From IMG/VR virus record IMGVR_UViG_3300042197_004553, positions 1 to 64,000 of that record: a stretch of DNA of 64,000 nucleotides. One strand, written 5' to 3'. A program made the position numbers and the translations under genes. The DNA comes from a virus. Shown here piece by piece: positions 6,611 through 13,680 of the stretch. The notes below the pieces were generated by a model. That model did not search any database, had not been told where the DNA came from, and saw only the letters and a program-made list of their open reading frames with translations. Each line of letters begins with the position of its first letter. Positions within the stretch are counted from its first letter, which is position 1.

Positions 6611-7010
6611 TCGGAGTGTTGGTGTCGATTTGTTGTTTAATGGTGTCAAGTTGCGCCGAGTAATCTTTGATCTGCTCGGCAAGTTGTGCCGCATAGTTGT
6701 CGAATACACGAATTTGCGCAACGAGGTCGCGCTGCAGTTCGACGTTGAACGCCGCCAACCGACTCAGCAACCGCAGTACGCTGGCCATATAGGGCGCTTG
6801 AGGGTCGCGCAGCCGCAGCAGTCCCGGCGGCGTGCCTTCTGGATTGTGGTTCCAAATTGGCACGATTGCGAGGCCGTGCAGTTCGGGGATCAGTTCGAGT
6901 GTTTTGACACAAAAATCTTCTGCGAGCCGATAGAGTTCGGCGTCACACGGCAGGCGCTCGGAGGCGATTGCTGGAGTTGTGTCATTGGGATTGGTTGTCG
7001 GCGTGTCCAT
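6603..7010 (-). CDS. Hypothetical helical protein (135 aa)
   Basis: The start at 7010 (MDTPTTNPNDTTPA) is supported by GGAGAC 5 nt upstream. After a disordered Thr/Pro-rich leader, the protein is largely alpha-helical, with a long C-terminal coiled-coil-like segment (about residues 85-130). It is flanked by the DUF1360-like membrane protein gene and a small hypothetical gene, and overlaps both. The function is unknown. Confidence 0.78.
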   Translation of the reverse strand: MDTPTTNPNDTTPAIASERLPCDAELYRLAEDFCVKTLELIPELHGLAIVPIWNHNPEGTPPGLLRLRDPQAPYMASVLRLLSRLAAFNVELQRDLVAQIRVFDNYAAQLAEQIKDYSAQLDTIKQQIDTNTPNG

Positions 7011-7374
7011 GCTCGTCTCCAAAAAGAATGATTGGCGGATCGTACTTTAGCGGGGCCGGCAATAGCCCGTCGATAAGATTGCCGATGCGCGTAGCGGCAA
7101 GGCTGTACACAACCACGCGCACGAGTGCGGCTATCGTACCGCCGGCTCCATCACCCGCCAAGAGGAGCAGGGAAAGATAGAGCGGAACGTGGTAACTCTT
7201 GCAGAATGGGCACATAACCAGTTCCCATAGCCGCCCTTTCGGCGAGTCTGGGGGTGTCGTGTCCTGCCACGCTTGCACGTAGGCCCGCGCCGTTTCAAAA
7301 ATAGACCCTTTGTGCCAGACTTCAATAATCGCCCCAGAGGCGAAAATGACAGCAAAAAGATCGAGTGCGCTCAT
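6982..7374 (-). CDS. DUF1360-like small membrane protein
   Basis: The 130-aa product has an N-terminal hydrophobic segment (LDLFAVIFASGAIIEV) and two more (PLYLSLLLLAGDGAGGTIAALV, VVVYSLAATRIGNLIDGLL) around a CPFCKSYHVP motif. That layout resembles DUF1360/YngL-type membrane proteins (CPYC...W). It is probably located in the host inner membrane. ATG at 7374 overlaps the upstream stop by 4 nt (ATGA). The C-terminus overlaps the next gene by 29 nt. Confidence 0.72.
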   Translation of the reverse strand: MSALDLFAVIFASGAIIEVWHKGSIFETARAYVQAWQDTTPPDSPKGRLWELVMCPFCKSYHVPLYLSLLLLAGDGAGGTIAALVRVVVYSLAATRIGNLIDGLLPAPLKYDPPIILFGDEHGHADNQSQ

Positions 7375-7556
7375 CGGCGTTTCTTTGGTGCCTCGCCACG
7401 TTTAATCGAGTTGGTCGCGACCAGCATGAAATAGATCATGAAGCCCGCGGTCAAAAAATAGGACTGCCCGGTAGCAAACAGACTGATTACCGAAGCAAAA
7501 AGAATGAGTCCCGCTAATTGCGCGAATGTGGTGTTGATGTCGTTTGTTTTTGACAT
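7371..7556 (-). CDS. Small two-helix membrane protein (61 aa)
   Basis: It starts at 7556 (MSKTNDINTTFAQLAG) with ATG overlapping the upstream stop in TAATG. Two hydrophobic segments (LAGLILFASVISLFATG and YFLTAGFMIYFMLVATNSI) are followed by a basic tail (KRGEAPKKRR), which suggests a hairpin membrane protein with the tail in the cytoplasm. A membrane-active phage function is possible, but there is no lysis-cassette neighbour to support holin activity. Confidence 0.75.
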   Translation of the reverse strand: MSKTNDINTTFAQLAGLILFASVISLFATGQSYFLTAGFMIYFMLVATNSIKRGEAPKKRR

Positions 7557-7783
7557 TATTGGCAATCGCCACACGTGCCGTTAGGCCATGGTTGCGTGTT
7601 TCCTCCGTCTACATATTTTCTGTTGTACAGGTATTGCGGGAGCGGCAACGGCGACTCCAGCGTCAGGTGGTTGACTGGGTTGTCCGGCAAATACACTTGG
7701 GGGCCCGGACCCCGCAGGGTAGGCTGGTATTGCGGTAACCGCCGCTCTTGATATAACTTGGCGCTTCTTCCAATGTTGGGCAT
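7556..7783 (-). CDS. Hypothetical Pro-rich protein (75 aa)
   Basis: It starts MPNIGRSAKLYQERRLPQYQPTL at 7783, with AAAGGAG about 8 nt upstream. It is Pro, Leu and Tyr rich (PLPLPQYLYNRKY) and ends in CGDCQ. No fold or family is recognised. It is probably transcribed from the TATACT promoter candidate at 7819-7824 and coupled to the following membrane protein gene. Confidence 0.72.
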   Translation of the reverse strand: MPNIGRSAKLYQERRLPQYQPTLRGPGPQVYLPDNPVNHLTLESPLPLPQYLYNRKYVDGGNTQPWPNGTCGDCQ

Positions 7784-7804
7784 AGTGTGGGCTCCTTTAA
7801 AGAC

Positions 7805-7830
7805 GGCGCATACTGTGCAGTATACACGCC
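7805..7830 (-). promoter_or_regulatory. Inverted repeat overlapping a TATACT -10 box
   Basis: GGCG-CATACTG-TG-CAGTATACA-CGCC forms an imperfect inverted repeat. On the minus strand its left arm contains GTGTATACT (TATACT at 7819-7824), 36 nt upstream of the start at 7783. The same TATACT with a similar flank occurs upstream of three structural genes. A promoter with an embedded operator or hairpin is the simplest reading. Confidence 0.45.
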
Positions 7831-7844
7831 GCTTTTAAGTAGGC

Positions 7845-8021
7845 CTACCGCTTTGTGAAAAGCGCGCTGAATACCCGACCGAGCACCCAGAACGTGATGC
7901 GGCACAACTCGCAGACCGACGTAAACGCGATGTTGAGCATCATGTTTATGCTGTCTTCGAGCCACTGCAGTTCTGGTTTCTCGTCGTGGCGTAACCGCGA
8001 CGGCCTGTTATAGTTACGCAT
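7845..8021 (-). CDS. Possible small membrane protein (58 aa), head-to-head with terL
   Basis: ATG at 8021 begins MRNYNRPSRLRHDEKPELQWLEDSI and is followed by a hydrophobic stretch with two cysteines (MMLNIAFTSVCELCRITFWVLGRVFSALFTKR). The start codon abuts the terL start within CATATG. No SD is visible, so the call rests on the uninterrupted frame and the membrane-protein-like composition. Confidence 0.42.
   Translation of the reverse strand: MRNYNRPSRLRHDEKPELQWLEDSINMMLNIAFTSVCELCRITFWVLGRVFSALFTKR
8009..8014 (+). promoter_or_regulatory. Candidate -10 box for terL (TATAGT)
   Basis: TATAGT ends 7 nt before the terL ATG at 8022, so a transcript starting at the usual distance would be leaderless. 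There is no SD in this stretch, consistent with that idea. The -35 region is not recognisable. Weak evidence. Confidence 0.3.
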
Positions 8022-9950
8022 ATGGCACCCAATATCCCGCAGGCTGAGCCCGCGAATCACGAAGCAGCGCTGGAGGTACCGAACGTCGGTATTCGCTCGC
8101 TGCTGGAAGACTTGATGTCAATTGACATCAAAGATCAAAAGTCTGTGCAAGCACGCATGGGCGTGTTAGGTGCTCTTGCCAAACAGTCTGTATTTCCTTC
8201 GTTGGAGCCGTTGCTGCCGATGGTGTTGAACCTCAACGGCAAGCCATACACGCTCCACAATCACTACACTTTTTCTCCATTATTTCGTTGCCTGACGCCG
8301 AAAAATCAGGTGTGGTGCACAGGCCGACAGGTCTCGAAATCGACCAGTCTGGCGGCGCATGGTGTAGTGGTGGCGAACTCGATTCCGTTTTTTAAGACAT
8401 TGTTTATTACGCCGCTATACGAGCAGATTCGACGGTTTTCAAATAACTACGTGCGGCCGTTCATCGACCAGTCGCCGGTTAAGTCGTTGTGGTCGGGTAC
8501 AACGACAGAAAATTCGGTGTTGCAGCGTTCGTTCAAAAACAACTCAATGATGTTGTTCTCTTTTGCGTTGTTGGATGCTGATCGCGTGCGTGGCGTTTCG
8601 GCCGACCGCGTTTGCATAGACGAAGTTCAGGACATGGACCCTGATCATGTACCCATCATTCAAGAAACGATGTCGTACAGTAAATGGGGTACCATGTATT
8701 TCACGGGGACGCCAAAAACTTTCGACAATTTAATTTACGGTTTATACAAGCGGTCATCGCAGGCGGAGTGGTTTATTCCTTGCCACGCATGCGGACATTG
8801 GAACATCCCGGCGTTGGAATACGACCTCGACGCCATGATCGGCCCGTACAACGAGCACATCAGCGAAAAGTATCCCGGCACCGTGTGCGCGAAGTGCCGT
8901 AAACCAGTCAGCCCGCGGCATGGCCGCTGGGTACATCGCTATCCGGAACGGCGGTGGCAGTTCGCCGGCTATCACGTGCCGCAGATTATTCTGCCGCTGC
9001 ACTTCTCCGACGCTGAAAAATGGGCGACGCTGTTAATGAAGCGGGAAGGTTTTGGCAACATGACTCAAGCCCAGTTCTACAACGAGGTCATGGGCGAAAG
9101 TATCGATACGGGCCAGAAACTTGTCAGCGAGACTGAATTAAAGGGCGCCTGTATCTTGCCGTGGGAAAACAAGAAAGAACCCGAGCCCGCCAGTTATGCA
9201 AATTTGCAAAAGTACAAAAACCGCATCTTGGCGATCGACTGGGGCGGTGGCGGCGAAGAAGGCGTCAGTTTTACGGCGATCGCGGTGCTGGGCTTTTCGT
9301 CAGAAGGAACGATCGACGTGTTGTGGGGCAAGCGCCTCCTCATCGGCGGCGACCATCTGCAGGAAGCGATCGAGTGCATGAAATGGTGTAATCGGTTTCA
9401 GTGCGATCTGGTGGCCCACGACTACACCGGCGCCGGCACGGTTCGTGAAACCGTCATGGTGCAGGCCGGATTTAACCTCGACCGCGTCATGGCCATGCGG
9501 TTGGTGCGGTCGGCGGCGCAGGACTTGATCGTGTTCAAACCGGCGACCGAGATCAATCACCGCCAGCACTACAGCCTCGACAAAACACGCTCGCTGCTCT
9601 ACACGTGTCAGGCGATCAAGATGAAGCAGGTGCGGTTCTTTCAATACGATTGGTCGTCGCAGGACGCCCCGGGATTAGTTGCCGATTTCTTGGCGCTCGT
9701 CGAGAACAAGGCTGAATCGCGCCTCGGCGGCGATATTTACACCATTACCCGCAACACGTTGTTGAGCGACGACTTTGCGCAGGCCGTGAATCTTGGCGCC
9801 GCGGGCTTGTGGCACGTCAATCAAGCGTGGCCGAACTTTGCCCGACTGGCAGGTATTGCGCAGATCACAGAGCGACAAGCGGCTTCTCAGCAGCCTGTCG
9901 ATGACTGGGCTGACGACGCGATCGGCGGTCAGTATTTCGGCGGGTATTGA
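8022..9950 (+). CDS. terL: Terminase large subunit
   Basis: This is the ATP-driven DNA-packaging motor and headful nuclease. Of 642 residues, a variant Walker A lies at about 101-108 (GRQVSKST) and Walker B with the catalytic acid at about 197-205 (VCIDEVQDMD). The TGTP motif is near 228-231 and a zinc-binding CHAC...CAKC insertion is at 254-292. The RNase H-like nuclease domain starts around 402 with AIDWGG (Asp406), then VAHDYTGAG (Asp467) and a last acidic pair (LLSDDFAQ). The length is normal. It is one of three plus-strand genes, begins directly beside a minus-strand start codon, and overlaps the convergent DUF4314 gene by 22 nt. No small subunit gene is recognised nearby. Confidence 0.96.
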   Translation: MAPNIPQAEPANHEAALEVPNVGIRSLLEDLMSIDIKDQKSVQARMGVLGALAKQSVFPSLEPLLPMVLNLNGKPYTLHNHYTFSPLFRCLTPKNQVWCTGRQVSKSTSLAAHGVVVANSIPFFKTLFITPLYEQIRRFSNNYVRPFIDQSPVKSLWSGTTTENSVLQRSFKNNSMMLFSFALLDADRVRGVSADRVCIDEVQDMDPDHVPIIQETMSYSKWGTMYFTGTPKTFDNLIYGLYKRSSQAEWFIPCHACGHWNIPALEYDLDAMIGPYNEHISEKYPGTVCAKCRKPVSPRHGRWVHRYPERRWQFAGYHVPQIILPLHFSDAEKWATLLMKREGFGNMTQAQFYNEVMGESIDTGQKLVSETELKGACILPWENKKEPEPASYANLQKYKNRILAIDWGGGGEEGVSFTAIAVLGFSSEGTIDVLWGKRLLIGGDHLQEAIECMKWCNRFQCDLVAHDYTGAGTVRETVMVQAGFNLDRVMAMRLVRSAAQDLIVFKPATEINHRQHYSLDKTRSLLYTCQAIKMKQVRFFQYDWSSQDAPGLVADFLALVENKAESRLGGDIYTITRNTLLSDDFAQAVNLGAAGLWHVNQAWPNFARLAGIAQITERQAASQQPVDDWADDAIGGQYFGGY

Positions 9951-10171
9951 GCCGCGGTCACGATTTCCAGATGATCAGGCGGGCAGACGCAACTCAGTGT
10001 GCGACCGTTGTCCCACTCGACGTGCACCTGTGAAAACTTGTCGTGACCCCAGTCTAGATGCGTCACGTCTTGAACGACGCCTTCAGTGCCCGTCGGGATC
10101 GGGTCTGGGTCATTCGGCATGTACACAAGCCGAACGCGGTCGCCTTTTTTACCGTGAAACGCCATACGCAT
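9929..10171 (-). CDS. DUF4314 protein (80 aa)
   Basis: The start at 10171 (MRMAFHGKKGDRVRLVYMPNDPDPIPTGTEG) overlaps the previous stop in TAATG. GDRVRLVYMPNDPDPIPTGTEGVV...VEWDNGRTLS is the DUF4314 signature, a small SH3-like beta barrel common in phages and mobile elements with unknown function. The C-terminus runs 22 nt into the end of terL on the opposite strand. Confidence 0.88.
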   Translation of the reverse strand: MRMAFHGKKGDRVRLVYMPNDPDPIPTGTEGVVQDVTHLDWGHDKFSQVHVEWDNGRTLSCVCPPDHLEIVTAAQYPPKY

Positions 10172-10527
10172 TAGTATAGCCTCCAGCAGTAATCCCGGAG
10201 GCGGCTCTTTAATTGCGTCAGTTCGCGGATCGGGCATTCCTCGATGAGGCGCACGACTTTTAGCGCTTGGTCGTGCATTTCCTCGGCGGGCACGGCGCAG
10301 TCCATGCTGTGGGCGTACAGGTCCCAGCCTTCGCCGGTTCGCGGGACGGCCGGGCCTTTTCCTTGCACGGCCGCGTCAACCAGCCGCTGAAAGACGCCGT
10401 CGGGCTCGCTATCTCTTGCGCCGTAGTCTCGGTGTTTGCTGCATAGTTCTTCGAACGCCTTGATCTCGGCGAATATGGCGTCAATCCGTGACTTCTGGGT
10501 GTCGTTTTGTGGTTTTGTTTCAACCAT
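10171..10527 (-). CDS. Hypothetical helical protein (118 aa)
   Basis: It begins MVETKPQNDTQKSRIDAIFAEIKAFEELCSKHRDYG at 10527, where ATGGTTGA overlaps the upstream stop by 8 nt. It is predominantly helical, charged, and ends in a basic segment (LTQLKSRLRDYCWRLY). No family is recognised. It belongs to the short operon downstream of tRNA-Thr. Confidence 0.78.
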   Translation of the reverse strand: MVETKPQNDTQKSRIDAIFAEIKAFEELCSKHRDYGARDSEPDGVFQRLVDAAVQGKGPAVPRTGEGWDLYAHSMDCAVPAEEMHDQALKVVRLIEECPIRELTQLKSRLRDYCWRLY

Positions 10528-10840
10528 GGTTTGCGTGCAGTCGCGCGGAGGCGACCGCGGCGTCGTAGGCGCCCTTGGCGAGAATACGCTCACGCACCGC
10601 GTTGCGCTGCCGCTCTAAGTACTGCTGGTACTCTTCGTCGGTGTTTACGAGCGCTTCGGCGGACGAGAACGAATGGGCCTTGCCGGTCAACGGGTTGTCG
10701 CCGGAGTGCATGATGCGACCAACGGCGGCCATTTTGACGTTAATACGGGCATCTTCAATCGCCTGCTCAGCCGACACGGCGTCGGCCAGCCGCAGCGCGG
10801 CGGCTTCGATACCAGTCACAAGATTCTCAGTCTGGGTCAT
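10520..10840 (-). CDS. Hypothetical alpha-helical protein (106 aa)
   Basis: MTQTENLVTGIEAAALRLADAV... is Ala/Glu-rich and almost entirely helical, with a central loop (GDNPLTGKAHSFSSAEAL) and a second helix (EYQQYLERQRNAVRERILAKGAYDAAVA). The GKAHSFSSAEALV stretch recurs in phage proteins of unknown role. The start overlaps the upstream gene by 14 nt. An SD-like AGG lies upstream. Confidence 0.8.
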   Translation of the reverse strand: MTQTENLVTGIEAAALRLADAVSAEQAIEDARINVKMAAVGRIMHSGDNPLTGKAHSFSSAEALVNTDEEYQQYLERQRNAVRERILAKGAYDAAVASARLHANHG

Positions 10841-11051
10841 AGTTACTCAGGTCCTTTTTGGTTTGGATTTCTTTCAGCGTAGGGATTCTTTTCGGATGCT
10901 TTTCCGGGTGGCAAAGCCTGCAAGAGGTTTTGTTGCATCCGTTGTGTGATTTACGGTAGCGGCCATGCGTGCCGTATTCGTAGCCATAGAGTTGCCGGGC
11001 TTCGTCTCGCCGGCGGTCAATAATGTGCTTTTCTTCGTGATACCGTTTCAT
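10827..11051 (-). CDS. Basic Cys/His protein (74 aa)
   Basis: It starts MKRYHEEKHIIDRRRDEARQLYGYEYGTHGRYRKSHNGCNKTSCRLCHPEKHPKR. The C-x4-C-x2-C-H cluster with nearby histidines suggests a small zinc finger, and the strongly basic charge suggests nucleic-acid binding. It is the first gene after the tRNA, 19 nt downstream. No family is recognised. Confidence 0.78.
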   Translation of the reverse strand: MKRYHEEKHIIDRRRDEARQLYGYEYGTHGRYRKSHNGCNKTSCRLCHPEKHPKRIPTLKEIQTKKDLSNYDPD

Positions 11052-11070
11052 GCAACACCTCGTAAATAAA

Positions 11071-11141
11071 AGCCCCCAGAAGGAGTCAAACCCTCATCCG
11101 CTGATTACAAATCAGCCGCATTATCATTATGCTATGGGGGC
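11071..11141 (-). tRNA. tRNA-Thr (anticodon TGT)
   Basis: The minus strand folds into a full cloverleaf. A 7-bp acceptor stem pairs GCCCCCA with TGGGGGC, the D arm is GCAT/ATGC, and the anticodon stem is GCTGA/TCAGC with loop TTTGTAA (anticodon TGT, reading ACA). The T arm is GAGGG/CCTTC with loop TTTGACT, slightly unlike the usual TTCRANY. CCA is not encoded. It would supplement decoding of ACA, a codon less favoured in GC-rich hosts. It lies between two protein genes with short gaps, so it is probably processed from a longer transcript. Confidence 0.92.
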
Positions 11142-11156
11142 AATTATTAACGGCTA

Positions 11157-12617
11157 TTAGACCCGTGCCGGGGCGGCGCGCTTCCAAAGCGGATGCGCAA
11201 CGGCATCCGATTGCCGCAAAACGCACTTCTCTTCAATCTTTGTTCCGAGAATCGGCAACGTCTTCTTTGTCTTGACGTTCTTTGCCGCCTCGCGGAAATC
11301 AGCGGCGTACTGCTCTAACAATTCTATATCAACAGCCACGTTATTGCGAAGGCACTGGCTGACGTACACTTTGATGCCGTTCAGCGCCTTTTCAATCTCT
11401 GTGATACTCAGATAAAGACCGCGCGTGTTGATTTGCGTTATGGCGTTAGCCTTGTCGTTCGGACCAAGGTAGCGGCTGTCCAGCAATTCCTTTATCGCGG
11501 TGACGAGATTAGGAATCGCGGCCACCAACACGATAGACACGGTAGAAACGTCTGCGTACTCGTAGGCAGCGGCCGCCGCCGGGGGCGTTTCAACAGGCGT
11601 TTCAACCGCGGCGGCTTTTCCAGCACGCAGTTCCGCGATCTCCTGTTCCATGTGCGCCATCTTAGCCAATACAGCGGCCAACTGCGACGAATCGAGGTTA
11701 GACGGGCTGGGCGGCGGTTCAGGTTGCCGTTTGTGGTCCTTCAACATTGGACTGCGCTTCTGTGTGGTCGTGGGTCGTTCGTCTTTGAAGTCGCCGTCGA
11801 CAGCGACGTCTAATCCAAGTGCGGTCAATCTAATGCCGTGGGCTTTCATCTTGGTTTTACTGTACGGGTTCCGCCGTTCTGAAAAATTTTTAATAAGGCC
11901 GTGCTGCTTCAAAAAGTCGCGGCACCGCGTGTAGTTGTGCCAACCGAAATTGAGTTTTTGCGCGCTAATTGGCGTTTTGTCGCCGTCAGGGGTGTCGAAA
12001 TGAAACGCGCACATCGCGCCCAGCAGATCGGCGGGCGTGCCGGTGGTGCTGCCCCACGTTTCACTGTGATTTCTGACGGTAGCAATCAGTCGCCGCACGT
12101 TGTCTTTATTGTTCGCCGCTGGCGTGGTGTTTTGTTCTGGCATGCGGGGGAATTCCTCTTGGGTAATGGCCGCAACGGTCTCGACAAGCACGGCCGGCAC
12201 GGTAGAAATTTCTTTTTGTTTCGGCGTGATCAGGCCGAATTCAGTCAATAACGCCGCAAGCATGTTGTCGCTCATGGCGGAATGTTTTGCGAGATTTTCT
12301 TCGTCTGTCAAATATTCAATTGCCGGCCGTGTCAGTCCGAACGCGCTGCGCTTGTCTACCGCTTTCGGGCGCGCAAGGCGATCATCGGACCAATCGTCGA
12401 TGACCTCAAACAGTACGCGTTTGGCTTTAAGCGCGCGAAGCGCCGTAACAACAAATGCGTATGCGTTCTTTTTTTCCTTCTCTTTGCGGCGGTGCAGCGC
12501 TTTACAGACTTGGTTTGTAATTTCTTGCGCGTGCAATGTGTTGTCGTTTCCGCGGGCCATGTCTTCGACAAAAACGCGCAGCACAGCGAAAAGGATTTTT
12601 TGTGTTTCTTTAGTCAT
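11157..12617 (-). CDS. Hypothetical 486-aa protein with winged-helix-like segments
   Basis: Two blocks look like winged-helix units: residues about 1-110 (MTKETQKILFAVLRVFVEDMA...ITNQVCKAL) and about 170-270 (PADLLGAMCAFHF...FGWHNYTRCRDFLKQHGLIKNF...GIRLTALGLDV). A coiled coil (SSQLAAVLAKMAHMEQEIAELRAG, about 315-340), a Pro/Ala linker and a helical C-terminal domain follow. This layout suggests a DNA-binding regulatory or replication-associated protein. No family is recognised. It overlaps the upstream gene by 8 nt. Confidence 0.8.
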   Translation of the reverse strand: MTKETQKILFAVLRVFVEDMARGNDNTLHAQEITNQVCKALHRRKEKEKKNAYAFVVTALRALKAKRVLFEVIDDWSDDRLARPKAVDKRSAFGLTRPAIEYLTDEENLAKHSAMSDNMLAALLTEFGLITPKQKEISTVPAVLVETVAAITQEEFPRMPEQNTTPAANNKDNVRRLIATVRNHSETWGSTTGTPADLLGAMCAFHFDTPDGDKTPISAQKLNFGWHNYTRCRDFLKQHGLIKNFSERRNPYSKTKMKAHGIRLTALGLDVAVDGDFKDERPTTTQKRSPMLKDHKRQPEPPPSPSNLDSSQLAAVLAKMAHMEQEIAELRAGKAAAVETPVETPPAAAAAYEYADVSTVSIVLVAAIPNLVTAIKELLDSRYLGPNDKANAITQINTRGLYLSITEIEKALNGIKVYVSQCLRNNVAVDIELLEQYAADFREAAKNVKTKKTLPILGTKIEEKCVLRQSDAVAHPLWKRAAPARV

Positions 12618-12852
12618 TCTTTGGCTCCTCGCGTGTTTGCTTCATATATCGAATGTGTTCGACTACCCTGTCGAAACAATTTTCGCACATCAATGTGGTG
12701 TGACTTTCGCCGTCTTTGCTGCTGCAATAACCCCATGTTGCGCTGAGTTCGGCGTACTCAAAATCGTTTAACTGTGTTTTACAACTCGTGCCGCAGATAT
12801 CGCAGAGAACGTCGGTCAGCGCTGTTGTAGGGATTATTTCGTATTTTTTCAT
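12610..12852 (-). CDS. Small Cys-rich protein (80 aa)
   Basis: MKKYEIIPTTALTDVLCDICGTSCKTQ...YCSSKDGESHTTLMCENCFDRVVEHIRY carries CDIC and CENC pairs about 38 residues apart plus extra Cys/His, consistent with a zinc ribbon. Similar small proteins are found in bacteria and phages without an assigned role. Its start overlaps the end of the upstream gene by 4 nt (ATGA). Confidence 0.8.
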   Translation of the reverse strand: MKKYEIIPTTALTDVLCDICGTSCKTQLNDFEYAELSATWGYCSSKDGESHTTLMCENCFDRVVEHIRYMKQTREEPKND

Positions 12853-13316
12853 GCTACGGCTTCCTCAATCTGTACAGGCCAGCAATAGGGAAGATAGATG
12901 GGATCGTCCCAGCCGAACTGGGAATAGTGCCTCAAGTCTTTGCGCAACAGGCTGCTGCGGTGCGACGCGTGTACGTCTTCGCGGCCGAACCACGCTGGGT
13001 ATCGGTTTGCGCCAATTGTCGGGCGAAGGCGGTTATAGGCCGCCACGAACTCAGGTTCAAGGTTGTCCTGAAAGCCCCGGCCACGCCATTCCCGACACAT
13101 GACGATGCTGTAAACCAGCAGCGCAACCTCGTGGCCGGTCCACATGAGGACCGCGGGGTGGTGGCGCCAGCCCCGTTTGCCGGGCACATGCGCGCCGACG
13201 CTCACGCCAAGACACAGCAAAATCTGCTTGCACTCGACGCGTTGTTTTCCCAACCGCTTGTTATCAAGGCACTTTGCCGAACCCTTAAAACTTGGGAGTG
13301 GCAAAAAGGTTTGCAT
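12849..13316 (-). CDS. MSMEG_6728/TIGR02328-type pyrimidine dimer glycosylase-like protein
   Basis: The 155-aa sequence matches the MSMEG_6728-type family, often annotated as pyrimidine dimer DNA glycosylase. Matching segments are MQTFLPLPSFKGSAKCLDNKRLGKQRVE, then GWRHHPAVLMWTGHEVALLVYSIVMCREWRGRGF, and SHRSSLLRKDLRHYSQFGW...LPYCWP near the end. The family is related in name and proposed fold to T4-type endonuclease V, and the activity is mostly inferred. A role in repairing UV damage in phage DNA is plausible. The start overlaps the upstream stop in TAATG. Confidence 0.88.
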   Translation of the reverse strand: MQTFLPLPSFKGSAKCLDNKRLGKQRVECKQILLCLGVSVGAHVPGKRGWRHHPAVLMWTGHEVALLVYSIVMCREWRGRGFQDNLEPEFVAAYNRLRPTIGANRYPAWFGREDVHASHRSSLLRKDLRHYSQFGWDDPIYLPYCWPVQIEEAVA

Positions 13317-13678
13317 TATTCGTCGTCGAAATCCTCGTCGTCATCAAAGTCTTCTTCATAACTCGGGTCGTCGTCGTCCCAGCCGTCTTCGTCATCATCA
13401 TTTTCGTTTTCGTCGTCATCCCAGCCGTCCTCGTCGTCTTCGTCTTCGTCTTCGTCTTCGTCGTCTTCGGCTTCGTCGTCGTCAACAAACCAGTGGGGTT
13501 TTTGCTCTGGTTCAAAGTCGGAGTCGTCGTCATCGTCGTCATCGTCTTCATCCTCAACAAATTGCCATTCTTCTTCAATGAAGTCGTCGTCAAAGTCATT
13601 GCGGCCCACCAGCATGGGAGCCCATATGACCGCGGCGCCTCTGGCCGGATGATAACAGTACGACTCGTGACGCGACAT
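13316..13678 (-). CDS. Extremely acidic Asp/Glu protein (120 aa)
   Basis: Residues 28-120 are mostly Asp and Glu (runs such as EDEDDDDDDDDSDFE and DDDEAEDDEDEDEDEDDEDGWDD) with a few Trp/Phe. The first 27 residues are ordinary (MSRHESYCYHPARGAAVIWAPMLVGRN). The gene is coupled to the repair-like gene (TAATG) and follows the primase-like gene by 2 nt. Similar polyacidic phage proteins can mimic DNA or bind basic proteins, and such a role here is inference. The opposite strand is also open because of GAC/GAA repetition, but it lacks start signals. Confidence 0.85.
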   Translation of the reverse strand: MSRHESYCYHPARGAAVIWAPMLVGRNDFDDDFIEEEWQFVEDEDDDDDDDDSDFEPEQKPHWFVDDDEAEDDEDEDEDEDDEDGWDDDENENDDDEDGWDDDDPSYEEDFDDDEDFDDE

Positions 13679-13680
13679 GG

